Below the pieces are notes generated by a model, which did not search any database, was not told the DNA's origin, and saw only the letters and a program-made list of their open reading frames with translations. Shown piece by piece: positions 1 through 5,664 of a stretch of DNA of 6,042 nucleotides (position 1 is the first letter of the stretch; the number at the start of each line of letters is the position of its first letter). This stretch comes from Chloroflexota bacterium. GTDB lineage: Bacteria; Chloroflexota; Dormibacteria; CF-121. The DNA is taken from positions 1 to 6,042 of the forward strand of contig VBFX01000049.1 in the NCBI GenBank assembly GCA_005889395.1. The letters are read 5' to 3'. Position numbers and translations under genes: made by a program.

Positions 1-1083
1 GACGCCGCCCGGAGTAAGCCGAAGACCTATTACCTGGCGACCGGGAGCGATGGCACGACGAACTATCTGGTGGTCCTCAGCGTGGTCAGGAACGGCGCGC
101 GTCCCCTGGCGATCGCCCAGCTCGCGATCCCGACGTCCGAGATCGACCAGACGCTGCGAGCAGACCGCCAGCTCGCCATCGTTGGCTCGCTGCTCGTCCT
201 GCTGGTGGCCGGACTCTTGAGTCCGCTGATCGTCGGCCGGGCACTCCGCCCGCTCCACCAGATGTCCACGACGGCCGGGGCGCTTGCGGCCGGCGATTAC
301 AAACAGCGGGTCACCGTGCCGAAGACTCGCGATGAGATCGGCACCCTGGCGGTCGCCTTCAACCAGATGGCCGCCGGCATCGACCATGCCTTCGAGGTCC
401 GCCGGCAATCCGAGGAACAGATGCGCCACTTCGTCGCCGATGCCTCCCACGAGCTGCGCACGCCATTGACGTCGATTGCCGGCTATATCGACGTTCTCGG
501 CCGGCGCGACGTCGTGGATGCCGAGACCCTCCAGGCTTCGCTGGCGGCGATGCAACAGGAAAGCGCGCGCATGACCCGGCTCGTTAACGATCTTCTTACC
601 CTTACCCGGTTCGAGTCCGGCAAGGTGCCCAGCCGACAGCCGCTCCAGCTCGACAAGTTCGTCAACCAGGCGCTGGACGAGCTGAGTCTGCACGACAGGG
701 GCGCGGTGGAGTCGCGCGACATCCAGCCGGGGATCACTGTGACGGCTGACCCGGAGGCGCTCAAGCAGGTGGTCACCAACCTGGCCCAGAATGCGCTCAA
801 ATACGCCCCTGGCGCTGAACAGCGCTGGAGCGTCTTTGCGGCGGATGGGCGGGCTGCCATCCGGCTGCAGGATACCGGCCCCGGGATCTCGCGGCAGGAC
901 CTGCCGCACATCTTCGAGCGCTTCTACCGAGGGGAGAAGGCACGCGCCCGGCCGGCTGGCGGCTCGGGCTTGGGCCTGGCGATCGCCAGGTCGATCGTCG
1001 AGGCGCACCAGGGGACGATCGAGGCGGCAAGCGAGCCCGGCCAGGGGGCGACCTTCACGGCCTGGTTGCCGCTGGCCGCTTAA
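1..1083 (+). CDS. Sensor histidine kinase, C-terminal part (5' end outside window)
   Basis: This is the ATP-dependent autokinase half of a two-component sensor in the cytoplasmic membrane. The frame is open from base 1, so the gene begins upstream; 360 residues are visible. Residues 1-57 are the end of an extracytoplasmic sensor domain. A transmembrane helix follows (about 58-79), then a HAMP linker (about 80-130, with LRPL near 82-85 and the DEIG element). The HisKA H-box has FVADASHELRTPLT with the phospho-accepting His at residue 150 (bases 448-450). The ATPase domain shows the N-box (NLAQNALKYAP, Asn264), G1 box (DTGPGIS, Asp291), F-box (IFERFYRG) and G2 box (GSGLGLA, from 321). All catalytic motifs are intact, so the kinase should be active. 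The order resembles PhoR/BaeS-type kinases; a response regulator gene probably lies just upstream, but it is not visible. The stop is at 1081-1083 and overlaps the convergent gene. The stimulus cannot be told from this sequence. Confidence 0.96.
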   Translation, partial: DAARSKPKTYYLATGSDGTTNYLVVLSVVRNGARPLAIAQLAIPTSEIDQTLRADRQLAIVGSLLVLLVAGLLSPLIVGRALRPLHQMSTTAGALAAGDYKQRVTVPKTRDEIGTLAVAFNQMAAGIDHAFEVRRQSEEQMRHFVADASHELRTPLTSIAGYIDVLGRRDVVDAETLQASLAAMQQESARMTRLVNDLLTLTRFESGKVPSRQPLQLDKFVNQALDELSLHDRGAVESRDIQPGITVTADPEALKQVVTNLAQNALKYAPGAEQRWSVFAADGRAAIRLQDTGPGISRQDLPHIFERFYRGEKARARPAGGSGLGLAIARSIVEAHQGTIEAASEPGQGATFTAWLPLAA

Positions 1084-1544
1084 CCCTTCAGGCGGATGAT
1101 CGCCGAGATCTCAACCGGCACGCCCAGGGGTAGCTCGCTGGTGCCGAGCGCCTGCCGGGTGTGGCGCCCACGCTCGCCAAAGACTTTGAATATGAGGTCG
1201 CTGGCCCCGTTGAGCACCTTGGGCTGCTCCTCGAAACCCGTCGCGGAGCGGACGAAGCCGCTCAGCTGGATGAACTGCTCGACCTGGTCGAGCGATCCGG
1301 CGTGCTGGCGGATGAGCGCCATGATGTTCAGCGCGCAGATCTCCGCTGCCCGGCCGGCGTCCTTCAGATTGACATCGCCGCCCACCACCCCGCGGAATTG
1401 GACCTCGCCGTTCCAGCTGGGGATGACGCCGGACGTATAGAGCAACTCGCCGACCTGCTGGACCGGCACGTAGGAGGCCAGCGCCTTGGGGGGATCCGGC
1501 AGCTCGAGACCGAGCGCGCGCAGGGTCGCCTCAGCCGAATCCAC
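1080..1544 (-). CDS. RidA/YjgF/YER057c/UK114 family protein
   Basis: This is a small cytosolic protein of the Rid superfamily, whose best-known members hydrolyse reactive enamine/imine intermediates released by PLP enzymes and usually form trimers. The 154 residues begin with a SAEATLRALGLELPDPPK stretch typical of the longer Rid subfamily, followed by LLYTSGVIP near 35-43. Near the C-terminus, Arg130 (HTRQALG) and Glu145 (VPVEIS) have the same 15-residue spacing as E. coli RidA Arg105 and Glu120, the substrate-carboxylate and water-positioning residues, so imine-deaminase chemistry is possible. Substrate is unknown, and some long-form members lack proven activity. The chosen start is GTG at 1544-1542, which fits the family N-terminus but has only a weak GGA eight bases upstream; a strong AGGAGGT lies further up, before an in-frame CTG at 1577. 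The gene is convergent with the histidine kinase, sharing the TTAA at 1080-1083. A role with the kinase is not implied. Confidence 0.92.
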   Translation of the reverse strand: MDSAEATLRALGLELPDPPKALASYVPVQQVGELLYTSGVIPSWNGEVQFRGVVGGDVNLKDAGRAAEICALNIMALIRQHAGSLDQVEQFIQLSGFVRSATGFEEQPKVLNGASDLIFKVFGERGRHTRQALGTSELPLGVPVEISAIIRLKG

Positions 1545-1586
1545 GCTCAGGATCCGTCTCGACCGTGTGGTAAGCAGCCGCGATCG

Positions 1587-1593
1587 ACCTCCT
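1587..1593 (-). promoter_or_regulatory. Strong Shine-Dalgarno upstream of the RidA-family gene
   Basis: The minus strand reads AGGAGGT here, a near-perfect anti-SD match. It lies 9 bases before an in-frame CTG codon (1577-1575) and 42 bases before the GTG start chosen for the RidA-family gene. An in-frame TGA sits just ahead of it, so any extension must start between the two. The site either serves a rare CTG start, adding 11 residues, or is fortuitous. Confidence 0.45.
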
Positions 1594-1640
1594 CAGCCCG
1601 TCTTGGACGGACTGTAGAGACGAGGGTAGCGTGGCCGGTC

Positions 1641-1677
1641 TTAAACCACCACTCTGAACCCGTGAAGGGATGGTTAA
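1641..1677. repeat. Imperfect nested inverted repeat in intergenic spacer
   Basis: TTAAACCA (1641-1648) and TGGTTAA (1671-1677) are complementary except for one bulged A, and enclose a short CCC/GGG hairpin (1659-1661 with 1667-1669). It lies downstream of the propeller gene stop on the minus strand and upstream of the RidA-family gene. It could be a weak terminator or mRNA end structure, but there is no clear U-run after it. The rest of the 160-bp spacer (1545-1704) shows no gene and no convincing promoter. Confidence 0.25.
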
Positions 1678-1704
1678 CGCGGCCGGGGTGGCTGTGACAA
1701 CCGG

Positions 1705-2985
1705 TCACGGACGGAACGAATTCTGGTCTTCCCGCCGGATCCGCCAGCGCCGCGCGAGGATCACGGCGCCCAGGGCGAGCAGCGCCGTGACCGCGACGGC
1801 ATAGGTGGCGTAGGCGGGCGTTCCACTGGAGCGGCGAACGGGGGCCGGCCCGGCGGCGCCGGCGCGAGGCGTGGCCGACGGAGGCCTGCTGGCCGAGGGG
1901 GCCGCCGAGGCGGTCACGCCCGAAACCGTGGCCGCGGGATCGGCGATTCGATAGGCACCAGCCGAGCCATTCGTCGGGTTCCAGGCGGCGGCGACGACCT
2001 GAGCCGGGCTGAGGGGTTGCAGGGCGAGGGCCGTGATCCGGGGTTTGACCGGTAGGCCGGCGCCGAAGGTACTCCAGCTGGCGCCGCGGTCCAGCGACCG
2101 GAAGACGCCGCCGTTCCCCTGGTCGCCGTCGCTGCCGGCGTAAATCTGATCGGGGTTCGCCGGGTTGAAGAGGGCGATGTTGACGTCAGTGGTGGGCAGG
2201 CCGGCGAGCGGGCTCCAGGTCACGCCGCGGTCATCGCTGCGGAAGAGGCCTTGCGAGGTCCCGGCCAGCAGCGGTGGATCGGTGCCGCCGGAGGGGGCCG
2301 AAGCGACCGCGAGCGAGGCGACCACGGCGTCGCCGGGGAAACTCCCCTTGACGACCGCCCAGCTTCCGCTAAGACCTTCGGATTTGAGCAGAAAGGCGGA
2401 ACCCGCCGTGCCGTTGTCGGCGCCGGCAAACACCGTGCTACTCGTGGCGCTCGGCAGGACCGCCACCGCAGCGATATCCAGTGACTCGAGGCCCAGCGAA
2501 TGCCAGGACGCCGCGCTATCGATCGAGGAGTAGACACCCTGCGCGGTGCCAACGAGGACCAGGCCGCTGGCCAAGGCGATCGACCGGACATCCAGGTTGG
2601 TGAGCCCCTGGTTCTGCGCGATCCAGGTCTTTCCTTCGTCGACGGATTTGTAGAACCCGGCGGTCTGCGTGCCGGCGTAGGCCGTCCCCGGCTGTAGCGG
2701 GTCAAAACGAACGACCCAGGCGCTATCGACACCGGTGATGGCCGAGGTCCAGGTGGCGCCCGAGTCGGTGCTGCGCAAGACACCTCGTCCCTGGGTGGCC
2801 GCAAGCAGGACCGCCGGATGCGCGGGTGCGACGGCGATCGACCAGACGGGTCGATCCGGCGTGCCCGGTTGCTGGGCACCCGTCGACGTCCAGCTGGTGT
2901 CCGCCGCGGTAGCAGCGACGACGGTGGCGAGCAACCCGGCGGCCAGCGTGATGGGCGTAAGCAGCGTGTGGCGCGAAAATCTCAC
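1705..2985 (-). CDS. Exported, membrane-anchored Asp-box (BNR-like) beta-propeller protein
   Basis: This is a predicted extracytoplasmic protein of 426 residues. From the GTG at 2985 the N-terminus is a signal peptide: basic n-region (Arg2, Arg5), hydrophobic core 8-25, and a likely AxA-type cleavage near 27-28. Six Asp-box repeats follow at 72-79 (STDSGATW), 114-121 (SVDEGKTW), 154-161 (SIDSAASW, decayed), 202-209 (SEGLSGSW, decayed), 250-257 (SDDRGVTW) and 297-304 (SLDRGASW). They are 40-48 residues apart, with F/VxxDP and YAGT-like strands between, as in sialidase/YCF48-type propellers. An Ala/Pro/Ser linker (about 351-390), one helix (392-411) and a basic tail (RRWRIRR) anchor it, with the propeller outside. 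The frame stays open to 3138, but those extra codons precede the signal peptide and run into the divergent gene. The GTG lacks a Shine-Dalgarno. I see no catalytic sialidase residues, so binding or scaffolding is likelier; the ligand is unknown. It is divergent from the RnfD-like gene. Confidence 0.85.
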   Translation of the reverse strand: MRFSRHTLLTPITLAAGLLATVVAATAADTSWTSTGAQQPGTPDRPVWSIAVAPAHPAVLLAATQGRGVLRSTDSGATWTSAITGVDSAWVVRFDPLQPGTAYAGTQTAGFYKSVDEGKTWIAQNQGLTNLDVRSIALASGLVLVGTAQGVYSSIDSAASWHSLGLESLDIAAVAVLPSATSSTVFAGADNGTAGSAFLLKSEGLSGSWAVVKGSFPGDAVVASLAVASAPSGGTDPPLLAGTSQGLFRSDDRGVTWSPLAGLPTTDVNIALFNPANPDQIYAGSDGDQGNGGVFRSLDRGASWSTFGAGLPVKPRITALALQPLSPAQVVAAAWNPTNGSAGAYRIADPAATVSGVTASAAPSASRPPSATPRAGAAGPAPVRRSSGTPAYATYAVAVTALLALGAVILARRWRIRREDQNSFRP

Positions 2986-3052
2986 GAGGGTGCCCGGAAA
3001 AACGGAGTAAGGATAGCAGACGTTCTTCGGTGGGACCTTGCTGGCGTGCTCT

Positions 3053-3069
3053 TTGGACGGAGCGTCCAA
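3053..3069. repeat. Perfect 7-3-7 inverted repeat in divergent promoter region
   Basis: TTGGACG (3053-3059) and CGTCCAA (3063-3069) flank GAG. It sits in the 117-bp space between the starts of the divergent propeller and RnfD-like genes, 34 bp before the latter's ATG, a good place for an operator controlling both. TTGGACGGA from its left arm also occurs at 1603-1611, within another short inverted repeat upstream of the RidA-family gene. No regulator is identified. Confidence 0.4.
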
Positions 3070-3102
3070 GTTGCGGCCAAATTCGCCCGAAGCTCGACTA
3101 CA

Positions 3103-4467
3103 ATGCTCGACGTGCGACAGCTCTGGCGAGCGCTGCACGGTGTCCCGCAGTTGCTCCTGGTCCAGCCGGAGCAGCTTAACTATGACCTCACCTACGCGCT
3201 GGCCCTGTTGCCGCTGGTCATCGCCGGCATCGTCTTCTTCTTGCAGGACGCGCTCCTGTTATTCGCCATTTCGTTCCTCGCCGGAATCGTCTGCCTGCTC
3301 GCGCTGCAACTCGCCCGGTTGACCTTCGGGCTACCAGCCTGGGTCGGCTTCAAGGCAACGCATCCACTGGTTGCGAGCATCCTGATCGCCTGCTTCTTTT
3401 CGCCTCACACTCCAGCCTGGATTGGAGCCTTCGTGGTGATTCTGTTTATCGCCATCGACACCGTCCTCTGGCCGCAGCTGCGACGAGTGATGATCCATCC
3501 CGCGCTGATCGTGTTTGGAGTCCTCTACCTGATCCAGCTGCCACTCCACATCGGGTACACCAATCCCTTCGATGGCCATCGCCTCGATGACCCACTGCTG
3601 CTCTGGTACAAGCTGCAGATCGTCATCGACCCGGTCAAGCTCTACGTCGGGAACGCGCCTGGACCGATCGGAGTGACATCCGCCGCGGCCGTGCTGTTCG
3701 GCGTCACGTACCTCTGGTACACACGGAAGATTTCTTTGGGCGTGGTCGTTGGATTCCTGTGCGGTGTGGCCGCGCTCGCGATTGCGATCCGTTCGGACCT
3801 CGGTTTCCAGCTCGCCTCTGGCCCATCGCTCTTCCTGGCGGGCTACATCGCCGCCGACCGGCGGCGCCTGCTCATTCCGGAACGATTCACCTTTGCCTTC
3901 GGCCTCGCGGCGGGTGCCGCAACCATGATCCTCCGCTGGTACGGCAACGGACAGCAGGCCGCCTGGCAGGCGCTGCTGTTGATCAGTGCGGTGGCGACCG
4001 TCGTGTTGCTCGTCCAGGACCTCTTGCGACGGCGTACGCGACCGGCGACCCGGCCCGCGTCCCTGCGTACCCTGGCTGTCGACTCGGCAGAGCCGCCCGA
4101 CCCCCACCGGCTCTGGGCACCGGTGCGGCCGGAGGTGCGTCAACCGGTGATGGCGACGTCTCCAGTCTCGACCGCCTACCGTCGTGCCGCCAGCACGAGC
4201 CCGATACGGGCGTACGACACCCAGGGGGACCCGCACGATGTGGTGCGACAGATGCGGAGCGCCGCCGCACGCGGTGGGCCCCTGTCGCGCGGAGGGCAGA
4301 ACCCGATCATCCTCGTGGCGGCCCTGCTGATCATCAACCCCATCGGGTTGTGGCTGACCTGGAGTCAGAGATCTCTCAATCGTCAGGGGAAGCTGCTGCT
4401 GAGCGCGGTGTCGGTGCTGTGGTACTTAGGGGTGGCTGGGTTCGTGTTCGCGCTGACGCACCGCTAG
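3103..4467 (+). CDS. Diverged RnfD/NqrB-family membrane protein with extra C-terminal two-helix module
   Basis: This is a 454-residue polytopic inner-membrane protein. RnfD/NqrB proteins are flavin-carrying integral subunits of ion-pumping ferredoxin:NAD or NADH:quinone oxidoreductases. I assign the family from landmarks in order: LALLPLVIAGIVFF (33-46), SPHTPAWIGAF before a long helix (100-110; family PPTxPWW), HPALI (132-136; family NPAL), GNAPGPIGVTSAAA (183-196; family GxxPGSIGETSAL), and SGPSLFLAGYIAAD (239-252; family SGGLMLGAFFxATDP). About ten helices cover 30-306. The loop where the family has its flavin-bearing (S/T)GAT motif reads NPFDGHRLDDPLLLW (154-168), with no threonine. After helix ten come a basic Pro/Ala/Ser linker (about 312-398) and two more helices (about 402-420 and 431-450). 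No other rnf/nqr genes are visible nearby. The ATG at 3103 lies 27 codons ahead of helix one; its Shine-Dalgarno is weak, and a TACAAT overlaps it. Function is inferred only at family level; quinone or flavin binding is unproven. Confidence 0.72.
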   Translation: MLDVRQLWRALHGVPQLLLVQPEQLNYDLTYALALLPLVIAGIVFFLQDALLLFAISFLAGIVCLLALQLARLTFGLPAWVGFKATHPLVASILIACFFSPHTPAWIGAFVVILFIAIDTVLWPQLRRVMIHPALIVFGVLYLIQLPLHIGYTNPFDGHRLDDPLLLWYKLQIVIDPVKLYVGNAPGPIGVTSAAAVLFGVTYLWYTRKISLGVVVGFLCGVAALAIAIRSDLGFQLASGPSLFLAGYIAADRRRLLIPERFTFAFGLAAGAATMILRWYGNGQQAAWQALLLISAVATVVLLVQDLLRRRTRPATRPASLRTLAVDSAEPPDPHRLWAPVRPEVRQPVMATSPVSTAYRRAASTSPIRAYDTQGDPHDVVRQMRSAAARGGPLSRGGQNPIILVAALLIINPIGLWLTWSQRSLNRQGKLLLSAVSVLWYLGVAGFVFALTHR

Positions 4468-5661
4468 TCCAGTCTGGCCGCCCTGCATCCAGATCGTCTG
4501 ATCGCGGGCGGCGCCCACTGACACAATGTCGATGGGGGCACCGCAGAGCTCGCTGAGCCGGTCGATGTAGCGACGGGCCGCCTTGGGCAAGTCCTCGGGA
4601 CGGCGAATGCCGGCAGTCGATGAGCGCCAGCCGGGGAGCGTCTCATAGACGGGCTCGCAATGCTTCAGGTGGCTGATGTTCGACATCGGATAGGACTGGA
4701 GCTCGCCCTTGCTGATGTAGCCGGTACAGATCCGAATCGGGTCGAACTCGTCGAGCACGTCGAGCTTGGTGAGCGCAATCGAACGGATACCGTTAAGGGC
4801 GACGCTGTAGCGTGCCACCACGCCATCGAGCATCGGCCCATAGCCGACCCGAGTGGTATACGCCTTGAAAACGCCCATCGTCAGGTCGACCGCGGTCGGC
4901 GAAATCCCCGAGCCAGTAAGCGCGCCGCCAGCACTCGGCGACGATGACGTCACGTACGGATAGGTGCCGAAGTCGAGGTCCAACATGCTGCCCTGGGCAC
5001 CCTCCAGCAAGATCTGCTCGTTGCCCGTGAGCGCCTGCTGAACGATCGGAAAGATGTCCTTGATAAACGGGCCGAGTTGCTCGCCATAGGCCGTGTACTC
5101 GTCGAGCACGGCTTGCGGCTCGAGCGGCGGCACGTGGTAAAGCTCCTGCAGGATCGGGTTCTTGATCTTGTTGAGGACGAACCCGAGTTTCTTCTCCAGG
5201 AAGCGCGGCTTCAGCAGGTCGCCGGCGCGGAAGCCGATGCGCCGCACCTTGTCAGCGTAGGCGGGCCCGATCCCGCGCCAGGTGGTGCCGAGCCGGTCAT
5301 CGCCGCGCTGCTCCTCTTCGAGCTTGTCGAGGATCGGATGCCAGGGCATGATCAGGTGGGCGCGATCGGAGATGACCAGCCGGTCGATGCTGATCCCGCG
5401 CGATTGCACTTGCTGCATCTCTTCGAGCAGCACCCGTGGATCGAGCACGACGCCGTTGCCGATCACGCACGTTGTCGTCGGATACAGAATGCCCGAGGGA
5501 ATGAGATGGAAGCGGAATTCCTGACCGGCATTGACGACGGTGTGTCCGGCGTTGTTGCCGCCCTGGGAGCGGATCACCATGTCCGCCTTCTCCGAGAGAA
5601 GGTCGATGATCTTGCCCTTCCCCTCGTCACCCCACTGGCCGCCTACGAGGATGGTGACCAT
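4426..5661 (-). CDS. purA: Adenylosuccinate synthetase, with in-frame loss of the aspartate-binding loop
   Basis: PurA joins IMP and L-aspartate at the cost of GTP to give adenylosuccinate, the first committed step to AMP, in the cytosol. The 411 residues show the P-loop-like GGQWGDEGKGK (7-17) with catalytic Asp12, NNAGHT with catalytic His40, the IMP-binding GTTWRGIGPAY element (Trp where Gly is common), LLEGAQGSMLDLDFGTYPYVTSS, KAYTTRVGYGP, the guanine-recognition LTKLDVLD, and the C-terminal PIDIVSVG. Between GYGPM and LDGVVARY (residues 277/278, bases 4830/4831) about 31 residues present in E. coli PurA are absent. They hold the PTEL element, the TTGR loop with Arg303/Arg305 that binds aspartate, and RRxGW. 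The frame is intact, yet activity is doubtful. About 20 residues extend past the usual end and overlap the RnfD-like gene by 42 bp. The ATG at 5661 has GGGAG seven bases upstream and follows the dnaB stop by 3 bp, as in the known dnaB-purA order of Bacillus. Confidence 0.93.
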   Translation of the reverse strand: MVTILVGGQWGDEGKGKIIDLLSEKADMVIRSQGGNNAGHTVVNAGQEFRFHLIPSGILYPTTTCVIGNGVVLDPRVLLEEMQQVQSRGISIDRLVISDRAHLIMPWHPILDKLEEEQRGDDRLGTTWRGIGPAYADKVRRIGFRAGDLLKPRFLEKKLGFVLNKIKNPILQELYHVPPLEPQAVLDEYTAYGEQLGPFIKDIFPIVQQALTGNEQILLEGAQGSMLDLDFGTYPYVTSSSPSAGGALTGSGISPTAVDLTMGVFKAYTTRVGYGPMLDGVVARYSVALNGIRSIALTKLDVLDEFDPIRICTGYISKGELQSYPMSNISHLKHCEPVYETLPGWRSSTAGIRRPEDLPKAARRYIDRLSELCGAPIDIVSVGAARDQTIWMQGGQTGLAVRQREHEPSHP

Positions 5662-5664
5662 GTG

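Noticed and set aside
1161..1697. Open frame of 178 codons on the plus strand opposite the RidA-family gene
   Set aside because: The minus-strand RidA protein has conserved catalytic residues with correct spacing; the plus frame has none.
1545..1704. Possible tRNA or small structured RNA in the spacer
   Set aside because: No acceptor, anticodon and T-arm set can be folded; only short imperfect stems are present.
1694..1708. GTGAC/GTCAC short hairpin at the propeller gene stop
   Set aside because: Only five base pairs, partly inside the coding end and without a U-run; not enough for a terminator or operator call.
2818..3102. Upstream extension of the RnfD-like gene to an ATG at 2818
   Set aside because: The added 95 residues are Arg/Gly-rich, lie antisense to the propeller gene's signal peptide and first repeat, and do not resemble RnfD.
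2986..3138. Upstream extension of the propeller gene to an ATG at 3138
   Set aside because: It would put 51 uncharacteristic residues before a textbook signal peptide and overlap the start of the divergent RnfD-like gene.
3331..4236. Long open frame of 301 codons on the minus strand inside the RnfD-like gene
   Set aside because: Its translation is charged, low in hydrophobic runs and without motifs, while the plus-strand frame gives regular membrane helices with family landmarks. Long antisense frames are common in GC-rich DNA.
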